Source of the DNA: an uncultured Prevotella sp.
Lineage (GTDB): Bacteria > Bacteroidota > Bacteroidia > Bacteroidales > Bacteroidaceae
Reading direction: 5' to 3'
Length of the DNA stretch: 64,000 bases
Assembly (NCBI GenBank): GCA_947164965.1
Contig: CAMUYR010000002.1
Span: forward strand, 124,001 to 188,000
A program made the translations under genes and the position numbers. A model generated the notes under the pieces. That model made no database searches. It saw only the letters and a list, made by a program, of their open reading frames with translations, and had not been told where the DNA came from. Below, piece after piece: positions 1 to 8,199 of this stretch (the first letter of the stretch is position 1; each line of letters starts with the position of its first letter).

Positions 1-400
1 AGTGACGTTTAGGCAGGTCGAGCGTATAGCTGGCCTGATTGGCATCCATCACATGCTGGTCGTGCTGAAGGCGGACAGAGTCGCCCTGGGTGTCGTAGAA
101 CGAGAGGTCGACATCATGTGCAAAATCGGAGAAGATAGTGGAGAAATAGGTACGCAGAGCTTCAGCCACCTTGATGTCGGTCTGGGTGGTTAATGAAGTC
201 TGCAACTCGGTCGTCATATTGGTAACCAGACGCAACTCGTAGTCGAGCTTCAATGTGTCTTCCTGAACTGGAGGCACAGGTGGTGTTGGAGGCACATCGA
301 CGCAATCGCTACGGTCGTCGTCGATGGTCGAGCAGCCCACAGGCAGCAGCACCATCAGCAACAACAGAACGTCTCCGAATATTTTCTTCATCCGTTTCAT
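1..400 (-). CDS. Mfa2/FimB-family fimbrial anchor lipoprotein (partial)
   Basis: The reading frame starts with ATG at 400 and runs off the left edge without a stop, so only about 133 residues of the N-terminus are present. It begins MKRMKKIF, followed by a hydrophobic stretch and a lipobox ending in LLPVGC, then an Asp-rich segment and a Pro-rich linker. After that comes a beta-rich region (LKLDYELRLVTNM) of the kind found in FimB/Mfa2 proteins. These are outer-membrane lipoproteins that anchor fimbriae and limit their length. It lies 12 bases downstream of the fimbrillin stop, so the two are probably co-transcribed. A second ATG at 391 could be the start instead. The family assignment rests on the N-terminus and the context. 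Confidence 0.75.
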   Translation of the reverse strand, partial: MKRMKKIFGDVLLLLMVLLPVGCSTIDDDRSDCVDVPPTPPVPPVQEDTLKLDYELRLVTNMTTELQTSLTTQTDIKVAEALRTYFSTIFSDFAHDVDLSFYDTQGDSVRLQHDQHVMDANQASYTLDLPKRH

Positions 401-412
401 ATCGGTTCGTAA

Positions 413-2947
413 TTATTTACCTAACTCCACTTCATACTGCAAGCCGTCCTTCCATTCCAGATCAACTGTCATACCCAGTGAGATATTAGAAGAACGCAAG
501 TCGGGAACGGTGAGGTAAGCCTTCTGCAAGGAGGTTTCACCAAGAGCGAACTTAGCTACCGTCTTAAAGCCCTGCATGAAGACACGGCGCTCCTTGATGG
601 TATTACCATTGGCATCGAATGGAGGCAGGGCACGGCCGGTAGGCCAAGTGATACCTTCCGACAGGTCGGTTTCGCTCAGATCCGTCATCTCACCATTCTT
701 CAGAGCCTTATTAGGATCGAGCTTACCAATCAGGTAGAAGTATCCGCCATCACGAATCAGGTTGTCGGAACCCCAGAAGTCGCGACCAGAACAGTTGCGG
801 AACTCCAAGGCGATATATACATCTTCCTGTTTCTGACCTGTCAAAGCAGGGTTCCAGTTGTCCCATACCATTGTATAGTTGGGGACGGAGGTTGTTCCTG
901 CAGCATTGTAACCTGGAATATAGGCACCATATTTACCTACATTCTCGCCAGAACCTTTCACAATGTCGTTATCGTAAATCATATAGTTACGTTCACCCTT
1001 GGTGCAGATAAAGTTCCAGCCTACCTGATAAGGTTGTCCACCAATAACGATACCCGTCAATTCAAACTTATGGTTACCCTCTATATCAAACTCTCCGACC
1101 AGTATCTCGTTGGCTGGTTCGCCATGCAGTCCCTCGTTGTTGTCCTTCAGTCGGGAACTCTTATAGTAGACACGAGTATCGAGCAATGCTGTGGCATAGC
1201 TGATATTATTCTTCATAGCCACACTACGAGTAGTTGGCTTCACATATTCTGCATCCCAGCTGGCATCCCAACTCTTGTTCTCATTCCATGATTGAACATT
1301 TTGAGGGAAGTCGATCGGTGCATACGTCTTGTCACTGGTACGAATAGGTGAATTACCATAATACAAAAGCTCGATAGGCCATGAGTATTTCAAAGGCGAC
1401 ACATCGGTCATGCCCATACCATAGGCAGCCATCGTCTCGTTATACACAAACTTCTTATAGCCATCAGTGTCGTCCTTCACAGAAAGCTGGGTGGCACCTG
1501 GCGGCATATTGACGTGATAACACATCGGAAACTCGTTCAGATCGTCAGCATCCGTATCATCCTTGAGCAAGCTATAGATTGTCTCGGCATCAGCAGACTC
1601 GTACATCTTGAGCTGTGCCACCAACTCTTTCGGAGACTTGAGCTTACAATTTTCCACAACACCAGTCTTGGCATCGATATCAGCAGAGAAATAGGTAGCA
1701 CAACGGGTATAGAGACGCTGAGACATAGCCTGAGCAACAGCTTCCTGCAAATTAGTAGGTGAGGCTGTCAGCACCTGGTTTGTCACCGTCCAGAGGTCTT
1801 GTATCATACGGCAGACAGCATCTGCTGAACCTGCACGGATTTCTCCACTCTTCATCGTCGTGAAGGCATTATAGGCATTACCCAGAATTTCCTCCAATGG
1901 TGACAATTGATAAGAAGCTGACAAATGCTCAGTAGCGGCACCAGGGTTTAAACCCTTCGCTCCAAGTTCTTTCCAAGCCAAAGTAGTCAGGTTAAATGTA
2001 TAGGTATCCAGATTAGTAATCAACTTCTTGTTAGAGGCTGTATAGTTACCCACATGGGTACCATCATTCATCTCAATAGAGACATCCTCTGTTCCCTCGC
2101 CTACGTCAGCAATATTACTATTATCCTTTGTCAGGATGACTGTGTTTTGACCTATTTTACAAGAAGGACCTTGCAAATCGTAGTTGGCCACATCGGTTGG
2201 CCACCAGATACGTGCTCTGCGGTCTTGAACAGGAACTCCTTCATAACGGTGAATCTCCAAACCATTCTTTGCGACACGTGTCATCACACTGGAAATGATT
2301 CGTCTCACTTGTGTCCAGCGCTTATACTCATCTGTCTCTTCACCAGTGGCTTCACCATTTTCGTCGAGCACATACTGTGAAACACGAGGTACCAGCATGA
2401 ACTTGGTATTGTCTAAGCTGTTATCTTCAGCTACAACCGCCCTGATATAGCCTTGCTGCATATGCGATTTCTTAGGATCTGCCTGGTCACCATCCTTTGG
2501 TGCCCGACCATAGAACATCAGTGAGTTAGTACCATTAGGCAGGGAAAGTTCAATCACACGAGTTGAATTGTCCTTGCTCAGCTCATTAGTACCTACAATA
2601 TTAGAAAGATTAAACTTTCTCATGGCTCTTATCGGACTAGCAACATGCTTTCCATTGGTGGAATTACCATTGGCATCCTCCAAATGGTAGGCTAATATAT
2701 TTGCCGCATAGATACCACGGAAATTTTCTCCACCAGCCTGAACGGTCTGAGAAGACATACGGGTCTGACCGTTGGCATTGTCAGTACCCATTCCCACATT
2801 AAACACAAACTGGACTGGTACATAGCTCGACCCTGGGGTGGGATCCTGATTCAGTCCTTCCGAATCCTTATCCGAACAAGCCGTAAACATCAAGCCGCCT
2901 ATCAGTGCTATCGCACTCAACAAGGTGTTGAACAGGAATTTCTTCAT
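413..2947 (-). CDS. Large Mfa1/fimbrillin-type surface lipoprotein
   Basis: 844 residues. The N-terminus is a lipoprotein signal (MKKFLFNTLLSAIALIGGL, lipobox MFTAC at about residue 24). A fimbrillin-like beta-sandwich region follows from about residue 45. The last 60 residues (KTVAKFALGE, AYLTVPDLR, SLGMTVDLEW, YEVELGK) match the usual C-terminal beta strands of Bacteroidales type V fimbrillins, which are thought to take part in donor-strand polymerisation. At 844 residues it is longer than typical major subunits (350-550), so it may be an accessory or tip subunit or an Mfa1-type protein with a large insertion. It sits between the DUF3575 gene (39 bases upstream) and the Mfa2-like gene (12 bases downstream). 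Confidence 0.75.
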   Translation of the reverse strand: MKKFLFNTLLSAIALIGGLMFTACSDKDSEGLNQDPTPGSSYVPVQFVFNVGMGTDNANGQTRMSSQTVQAGGENFRGIYAANILAYHLEDANGNSTNGKHVASPIRAMRKFNLSNIVGTNELSKDNSTRVIELSLPNGTNSLMFYGRAPKDGDQADPKKSHMQQGYIRAVVAEDNSLDNTKFMLVPRVSQYVLDENGEATGEETDEYKRWTQVRRIISSVMTRVAKNGLEIHRYEGVPVQDRRARIWWPTDVANYDLQGPSCKIGQNTVILTKDNSNIADVGEGTEDVSIEMNDGTHVGNYTASNKKLITNLDTYTFNLTTLAWKELGAKGLNPGAATEHLSASYQLSPLEEILGNAYNAFTTMKSGEIRAGSADAVCRMIQDLWTVTNQVLTASPTNLQEAVAQAMSQRLYTRCATYFSADIDAKTGVVENCKLKSPKELVAQLKMYESADAETIYSLLKDDTDADDLNEFPMCYHVNMPPGATQLSVKDDTDGYKKFVYNETMAAYGMGMTDVSPLKYSWPIELLYYGNSPIRTSDKTYAPIDFPQNVQSWNENKSWDASWDAEYVKPTTRSVAMKNNISYATALLDTRVYYKSSRLKDNNEGLHGEPANEILVGEFDIEGNHKFELTGIVIGGQPYQVGWNFICTKGERNYMIYDNDIVKGSGENVGKYGAYIPGYNAAGTTSVPNYTMVWDNWNPALTGQKQEDVYIALEFRNCSGRDFWGSDNLIRDGGYFYLIGKLDPNKALKNGEMTDLSETDLSEGITWPTGRALPPFDANGNTIKERRVFMQGFKTVAKFALGETSLQKAYLTVPDLRSSNISLGMTVDLEWKDGLQYEVELGK

Positions 2948-2986
2948 TGTTATTCTATTTTAAAAATTTTACGTTCTATATTTTGT

Positions 2987-4333
2987 TCACTGAAAATCAT
3001 AGTATACTCGGACATAGCCGGCATTACGATGGTCGCCGAATACCTGACGGAGGTAACGCCAGGTGCGTCCTTCATTCATAGCTCTCAGACGCTGCTCACG
3101 ACGGGTAGCATTGCGCTCCTTGTCGATGATGTTGAGCACTTTCTGCAAATCAGCCTTGGTAGGTTTGGCAACAGGCACCCACTTGGTCTTAGCCTTGCCA
3201 TTCATCAGGTCTTCTACGAAGTCGCGGAAGTCGGGCCATGCCTCACCAGCGCTAACCACTTCGAACAGATCGTCGGATACGTTCAGCTTCTCCTTAACAT
3301 AAGCCTTGAGGGCATTGGCACGGCGCAGAGCCAGGCGTTCGTTACCCCACTGACCACCTTCGATAGAGGCGAAACCGACAATCTGTATCTTCTTCACGAC
3401 ACAAGCTGTATCGCTCTGGAGTTCACGAGTGACATCGATGATGCGACGTAAGGTCGGTCCGTTGTCACGGAAGTCTTCACGAACCACATATTTAGCCACT
3501 GGATAGTAGACATACAGCACATTACCCTCACGACGATAGCTGCGCTTCGGGTCGAACGGCTGGTAGTCGGAGATATGAGCGATGACAGGATTATCCTCAG
3601 CCAACTGACGGACATGAGCAGTCTTGTCAGGAACAGGCACCACCACTGGTTCCTCGATCTTTTCCTGAACATGCTGAGTGTAAGCTGAAGTGTCAGCAGG
3701 TATAACCATCGGAATCTCCGGTTCCACAGGACGGGCCACAGGACGTGGACGACCTGGAATGTTATAAACGATATTCAGCGCAGCCTGGGGAAGTACCAAC
3801 CACTTCTTGCCATCACGCAGCTTCTGACCACAGTGTCCGCACTGATAAACATCGTATTTGGTATAGCCAACAACACCACCAATCAGCGCCTCGATATTCC
3901 AGTGACGACCCAATGGCCAAGAGTAGCCATAAAAAACACCAAGACCGCCAAAGTCTCCCTGGCGGCGCAATTCGTGGTCGAATTTGTAGAGGTTGAACGG
4001 CATCTTGACACCCGATGTGTTGTAGTGAACATAAACGGGGTTGATACCGAAGAAGTGATGAACATTCACCGAATCGGTCCAATACCGCAAGTCGGGCGAC
4101 ACCAACAAGTGTTTCCACTTTTTGGAAGTGTCGTCGCTTGTGGGCCAAGGACGATAACCGGCTGTCACACCCAACGACCAATGAGGCGACAACCTGACAC
4201 CCAGTCGGAGATTGGGTGTCAGTGTTGCATCGTACAACAAGTTATTGCTAATTGTTACTTGTTGAGCAACGGTTTTCTGGCTGAAGAGAAGCAGCAAGAA
4301 AACACTGGATATGTATTGCGTAAACCTTCTCAT
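2987..4333 (-). CDS. DUF3575 / OmpA-like protein of a fimbrial operon
   Basis: 448 residues with a Sec signal peptide (MRRFTQYISSVFLLLLFSQ, cleavage after TVAQ). Residues 25-200 form a beta-barrel-like DUF3575 region (NNLLYDATLTPNLRLGV, GLGVFYGYSWPLGRHWNIEA). It contains a CGHC motif near residue 165 that could form a disulfide or bind metal. A Pro-rich linker follows, then a C-terminal OmpA/peptidoglycan-associated-like region (IQIVGFASIEGGQWGNERLALRRANALKAYV). In Bacteroidales, DUF3575 proteins often precede Mfa2 and fimbrillin genes and are presumed outer-membrane assembly or anchoring partners. It is the first gene of the minus-strand fimbrial operon, about 20 bases after a predicted transcription start. 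Confidence 0.75.
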   Translation of the reverse strand: MRRFTQYISSVFLLLLFSQKTVAQQVTISNNLLYDATLTPNLRLGVRLSPHWSLGVTAGYRPWPTSDDTSKKWKHLLVSPDLRYWTDSVNVHHFFGINPVYVHYNTSGVKMPFNLYKFDHELRRQGDFGGLGVFYGYSWPLGRHWNIEALIGGVVGYTKYDVYQCGHCGQKLRDGKKWLVLPQAALNIVYNIPGRPRPVARPVEPEIPMVIPADTSAYTQHVQEKIEEPVVVPVPDKTAHVRQLAEDNPVIAHISDYQPFDPKRSYRREGNVLYVYYPVAKYVVREDFRDNGPTLRRIIDVTRELQSDTACVVKKIQIVGFASIEGGQWGNERLALRRANALKAYVKEKLNVSDDLFEVVSAGEAWPDFRDFVEDLMNGKAKTKWVPVAKPTKADLQKVLNIIDKERNATRREQRLRAMNEGRTWRYLRQVFGDHRNAGYVRVYYDFQ

Positions 4334-4357
4334 ACCTTATTTAATGGTTTTACGTTG

Positions 4358-4389
4358 CAAATTTATGGATTTTTTTCCTAAGAAACAAA
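4358..4389 (-). promoter_or_regulatory. Promoter of the fimbrial operon
   Basis: On the minus strand, TTTG (4386-4389), a 20-bp spacer and TAAATTTG (4358-4365) fit the Bacteroidetes -33/-7 consensus. Transcription would start near 4353, about 20 bases before the DUF3575 start codon. It shares the 4334-4508 gap with the oppositely directed glutamine synthetase promoter. Confidence 0.6.
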
Positions 4390-4437
4390 CAATTTAACAC
4401 TTTTTTTACCGCGAAAGGACATTTCTTGACTAAAAAG

Positions 4438-4468
4438 TTTGAGATATGGTTATTTTTTTATATTTTTG
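4438..4468 (+). promoter_or_regulatory. Promoter of glutamine synthetase gene
   Basis: TTTG (4438-4441), a 19-bp spacer and TATTTTTG (4461-4468) match the Bacteroidetes sigma factor consensus. A start near 4473 means the upstream ATG at 4446 lies inside the promoter and cannot be the start codon. Confidence 0.65.
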
Positions 4469-4508
4469 TAACCAAATTCGTATATTAATGCAAACTTCAA
4501 ACAAAATT

Positions 4509-6014
4509 ATGGACAACAAAAAACTCATCCTGAATGCGAACCCCATCGTAGATGCATTGCAGAAACCTGCAGCAGATTTTACAAAAGCTGACATCATCAG
4601 CTACATTGTAGATCATGAAATCCGCATGGTAAACTTCATGTATCCTGGTGGAGACGGAAAACTGAAAACTCTTAACTTTGTCATTAACGATTTAAATTAT
4701 CTTGACACCATATTGACTTGTGGTGAACGAGTAGACGGATCGAGTCTCTTCTCATTTATCCAGGCTGGTTCGAGCGACCTCTATGTGCTGCCTCGTTTCC
4801 GCACCGCTTTCATCGACCCCTTTGCTGAGATTCCAACAGTCTCACTGCTCTGTTCGTTCTTCGACAAGGACGGCAACCCGCTGGAGTCGTCGCCAGAACA
4901 CACACTCCATAAGGCAGCAATGGCCTTTACAGAAGTGACGGGCATGGAATTCCAGGCAATGGGCGAGCTGGAATATTACGTCATCTCCGACGATGAGGGT
5001 GTCTTCCCAGCCCAAGACCAGAAGGGTTATCACGAGTCGGCCCCCTATGCCAAAGCCAATGAGTTCAGAACCCGTTGTATGCAGTATATCGCCCAAGCTG
5101 GCGGACAGATTAAATACGGGCACTCTGAGGTGGGTAACTTTTGTCTCGAAGGCAAGAACTACGAGCAGAACGAGATTGAGTTCCTTCCTGTACCCGTAGA
5201 ACAGGCTGCCGACCAGTTGATGCTGGCCAAGTGGATTATCAGAAACCTCGGTTATCAGCTAGGTTACGACGTCACCTTCGCCCCCAAGATCACAACGGGC
5301 AAGGCTGGTTCTGGTCTGCATATCCACATGAGAATGGTGAAAGACGGCAAGAATCAGATGTTGCAAAACGGTGTACTCTCAGAGAGTGCCCGCAAGATGA
5401 TTGCTGGCATGATGGATTTGGCACCGTCTATTACAGCTTTTGGCAACAAGAATCCTACCAGCTACTTCCGTCTGGTACCCCATCAGGAGGCTCCCACCAA
5501 TGTATGCTGGGGTGACAGAAACCGCAGCGTGCTGGTTCGCGTACCTTTAGGTTGGGCAGCAGATGTCGATATGTGTCATGCAGCCAATCCGTTAGAGCCA
5601 AAAACCAACTACGATACAAGTATTAAACAGACGGTAGAGATGCGTTCGCCTGATGGCAGTGCCGACCTCTATCAGTTATTGGCTGGTCTCTGCGTAGCCT
5701 GTCGTCACGGTTTCGAGATGGCAGACGCCTTGGAGGTGGCTGAGAAGACCTACGTCAACGTCAATATCCATGCTGCTGAGAATGCAGACAGACTGGCCAC
5801 CCTGGCTCAGCTGCCCGATTCCTGCACGGCCTCAGCAGCCTGTCTGGAGCGTCAGCGCAAGGTGTTTGAGGAGCATAACGTCTTCTCACCAGCTATGATT
5901 GACGGCATCATTGCCCAGCTGCGCAGCTTCGACGATGCCACACTCCGTAAAAACATCGAAAACTATCCAGAAGAAATACAAAAACTGGTCACACAGTACT
6001 TCCATTGCGGATAA
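4509..6014 (+). CDS. glnA: Glutamine synthetase (type I-like)
   Basis: 501 residues from ATG 4509; an ATG at 4488 would add MQTSNKI. It makes glutamine from glutamate, ammonia and ATP in the cytoplasm. Visible family motifs are the DGSS latch (about residue 75), MGELEYY metal-ligand segment, EVGNFCLEGKNYEQNEIEF, GSGLHIHM with the metal-binding His, the NPTSYFRLVPHQEAPTN ATP-binding segment, and VEMRSPDGSADLY. The Tyr of the NLYDLP adenylylation loop found in regulated GSI enzymes is not seen: the nearest segment reads ADRLATLAQLPDS, which suggests no regulation by GlnE. It is followed by a good intrinsic terminator and is probably monocistronic. Confidence 0.9.
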   Translation: MDNKKLILNANPIVDALQKPAADFTKADIISYIVDHEIRMVNFMYPGGDGKLKTLNFVINDLNYLDTILTCGERVDGSSLFSFIQAGSSDLYVLPRFRTAFIDPFAEIPTVSLLCSFFDKDGNPLESSPEHTLHKAAMAFTEVTGMEFQAMGELEYYVISDDEGVFPAQDQKGYHESAPYAKANEFRTRCMQYIAQAGGQIKYGHSEVGNFCLEGKNYEQNEIEFLPVPVEQAADQLMLAKWIIRNLGYQLGYDVTFAPKITTGKAGSGLHIHMRMVKDGKNQMLQNGVLSESARKMIAGMMDLAPSITAFGNKNPTSYFRLVPHQEAPTNVCWGDRNRSVLVRVPLGWAADVDMCHAANPLEPKTNYDTSIKQTVEMRSPDGSADLYQLLAGLCVACRHGFEMADALEVAEKTYVNVNIHAAENADRLATLAQLPDSCTASAACLERQRKVFEEHNVFSPAMIDGIIAQLRSFDDATLRKNIENYPEEIQKLVTQYFHCG

Positions 6015-6028
6015 AACACAGAAAAATG

Positions 6029-6058
6029 GGCTGACCTCTTGGTCAGCTCACTTTTTAT
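6029..6058 (+). terminator. Intrinsic terminator after glutamine synthetase
   Basis: A perfect 7-bp stem, GCTGACC (6030-6036) with GGTCAGC (6041-6047), and a 4-base loop are followed by a T-rich run to 6058. It ends the glnA transcript just before the metG promoter. Confidence 0.75.
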
Positions 6059-6061
6059 TCG

Positions 6062-6069
6062 TAATTTTG
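6062..6069 (+). promoter_or_regulatory. -7 promoter element of metG
   Basis: TAATTTTG matches TAnnTTTG. TTGG, an imperfect TTTG, lies 19 bases upstream at 6039-6042. The start would be near 6074, giving a leader of about 23 bases before the ATG at 6097. Confidence 0.5.
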
Positions 6070-6096
6070 CAGCCAAATTGAAAAAATCATTAGACA

Positions 6097-8199
6097 ATGG
6101 GAGAAAAAAAGTTTAAGAGAACGACCGTAACGTCTGCACTGCCCTATGCCAATGGCGGTGTACACATCGGTCATCTGGCTGGTGTTTATGTTCCAGCTGA
6201 CATCTATGTGCGCTATCTGCGTTTGAAGAAAGAAGAGGTATTGTTTATCGGAGGTTCTGACGAGCACGGTGTGCCCATCACTGTCAGAGCCCGCAAGGAG
6301 GGTATCACGCCTCAGGATGTGGTAGACCGCTATCATAAGATGATCAAGGACTCGTTCGAGGAGTTCGGCATCTCGTTCGATATCTATAGTCGTACCACCA
6401 GCGAAACACATCACAAGTTTGCCGCAGAGTGGTTTAAGAAGCTCTACGATGAGGGCAAGCTGGTGGAGGAGACCACAGAACAGCTGTACGACGAGGAAGC
6501 CAAGCAATTCCTGGCTGACCGTTATGTGACTGGTGAATGTCCTCACTGCCACAACGAGGGTGCCTATGGCGACCAGTGTGAGAAGTGCGGACGTGACCTG
6601 AGTCCTACGGAGCTCATCAATCCGAAGTCGACCATCAGTGGTTCTACACCCGTTCTGAAGTCGACCAAGAACTGGTATCTGCCCCTGAACGAATATCAGG
6701 AGTGGTTGAAGCAGTGGATTCTGGAAGACCACAAGGAGTGGCGCGCCAATGTCTATGGTCAGTGCAAGTCGTGGTTGGATATGGATCTGCAGCCCCGTGC
6801 TATGACCCGTGACCTCGACTGGGGTATTCCTGTACCTGTTGAGGGTGCTGAAGGAAAAGTGCTCTATGTCTGGTTCGATGCACCTATCGGCTATGTATCT
6901 AATACGGTAGAGCTGTGCCAGAAAGAGCCTGAGAAGTGGGGTTCATGGCAGAAGTGGTGGCAGGACGAAGACACCAGATTGGTCCATTTCATCGGAAAGG
7001 ACAATATCGTGTTCCACTGCATCATCTTCCCCGTGATGATGAAGGCTCATGGCAAGTATATCATGCCTGACAACGTACCTTCCAACGAGTTCCTGAACTT
7101 GGAAAACGATAAGATCTCGACCTCTCGCAACTGGGCTGTCTGGTTGCATGAGTATCTGGTTGACATGCCTGGCAAGCAGGATGTACTGCGCTATGTGCTG
7201 ACAGCCAATGCCCCTGAGACCAAGGACAACAACTTCACTTGGAAAGATTTCCAGGATCGCAACAACAACGAGTTGGTGGCTGTTTATGGCAACTTCGTGA
7301 ATCGTGCCCTGCAGCTGACCAAGAAATACTGGAACGGTGTGGTTCCTGCCTGTGGCGAGCTGCTTGACGTTGACAAGCAGGCCCTTGAGGAATTCAAGGA
7401 TGTGAAGCAGAAGGTAGAGGCCTTGCTCGACCAGTTTAAGTTCCGTGATGCCCAGTTCGAGGCTATGAATCTGGCTCGTATTGGCAACCGTTACATCACA
7501 GAATGCGAGCCTTGGAAGGAATGGAAAGCCTCCCCCGACCCCTCCGAAGGAGGGGAGTGGTTGCACGGTCCGAAACGTGTGGAGACCATTTTGAATATCT
7601 GCTTGCAGTTGACAGCCAACCTGGCTATTGCCTTCGAGCCCTTCCTGCCCTTCAGCAGCAAGAAGTTGCGTGAGATGCTGAATCTGGAATCATTCGAGTG
7701 GGAGCAGTTGGGTAGCACAGATCTCCTGAAGGCTGGTCACCAGCTGGGTGAGCCTGCTCTGCTGTTCGAGAAAATAGAGGATGAGACCATCCAGAAGCAG
7801 CTGGATAAGTTGGAGGCTACCAAGAAAGCCAACCAGGCTGCACAGTATAAGGCTGCTCCTATCAAAGATACTGTAAGTTTCGAGGAGTTCGAGAAGCTCG
7901 ATATCCGTGTAGGTCTGGTGAAGGACTGCCAGAAAGTGAAGAAGTCGAAGAAGCTGTTGCAGTTCACCGTCGACGATGGCTCTGGTACGGACCGTACCAT
8001 CTGCTCTGGTATTGCTGCTTTCTATGAGAACCCTGAGGAACTCATTGGCAAGCGCATTCTCTTCGTAGCCAACTTTGCACCTCGCAACATGATGGGTATC
8101 GAGAGTCAGGGTATGATTCTCTCTGCTGTCGACTTCGACGAGAGTCTCAGTGTGGTAACAACAACGAAAGACGTCAAACCAGGCAGTCAGGTAGGATAA
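6097..8199 (+). CDS. metG: Methionyl-tRNA synthetase
   Basis: 700 residues. A class I synthetase that charges tRNA-Met in the cytoplasm. Seen: the HIGH-type motif [11 protein letters not shown] (about residues 14-24), a zinc-binding Cys pattern CPHCHNEG...CEKCG (about 149-168), and KISTS in place of KMSKS (about 338). The C-terminal domain (about 590-700) is EMAP/Trbp111-like for tRNA binding ([22 protein letters not shown]). Residues about 478-487 (SPDPSEGGE) are encoded by a 29-bp palindromic element inserted in frame between helices of the anticodon-binding region. The stop codon overlaps the ATG of the next gene by one base, so translation is probably coupled. Confidence 0.95.
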   Translation: MGEKKFKRTTVTSALPYANGGVHIGHLAGVYVPADIYVRYLRLKKEEVLFIGGSDEHGVPITVRARKEGITPQDVVDRYHKMIKDSFEEFGISFDIYSRTTSETHHKFAAEWFKKLYDEGKLVEETTEQLYDEEAKQFLADRYVTGECPHCHNEGAYGDQCEKCGRDLSPTELINPKSTISGSTPVLKSTKNWYLPLNEYQEWLKQWILEDHKEWRANVYGQCKSWLDMDLQPRAMTRDLDWGIPVPVEGAEGKVLYVWFDAPIGYVSNTVELCQKEPEKWGSWQKWWQDEDTRLVHFIGKDNIVFHCIIFPVMMKAHGKYIMPDNVPSNEFLNLENDKISTSRNWAVWLHEYLVDMPGKQDVLRYVLTANAPETKDNNFTWKDFQDRNNNELVAVYGNFVNRALQLTKKYWNGVVPACGELLDVDKQALEEFKDVKQKVEALLDQFKFRDAQFEAMNLARIGNRYITECEPWKEWKASPDPSEGGEWLHGPKRVETILNICLQLTANLAIAFEPFLPFSSKKLREMLNLESFEWEQLGSTDLLKAGHQLGEPALLFEKIEDETIQKQLDKLEATKKANQAAQYKAAPIKDTVSFEEFEKLDIRVGLVKDCQKVKKSKKLLQFTVDDGSGTDRTICSGIAAFYENPEELIGKRILFVANFAPRNMMGIESQGMILSAVDFDESLSVVTTTKDVKPGSQVG
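7529..7557 (+). repeat. In-frame palindromic element, copy 1 (metG)
   Basis: 29 bp with arms CCCCTCC (7539-7545) and GGAGGGG (7549-7555) around GAA. It adds the residues SPDPSEGGE to MetG. Nearly identical copies lie at 9206-9234 and 42606-42634, all inside coding genes. Confidence 0.8.

Noticed and set aside
4446..4508. Upstream start for glutamine synthetase at 4446
   Set aside because: The codon lies between the -33 and -7 promoter elements, so it is not in the transcript.
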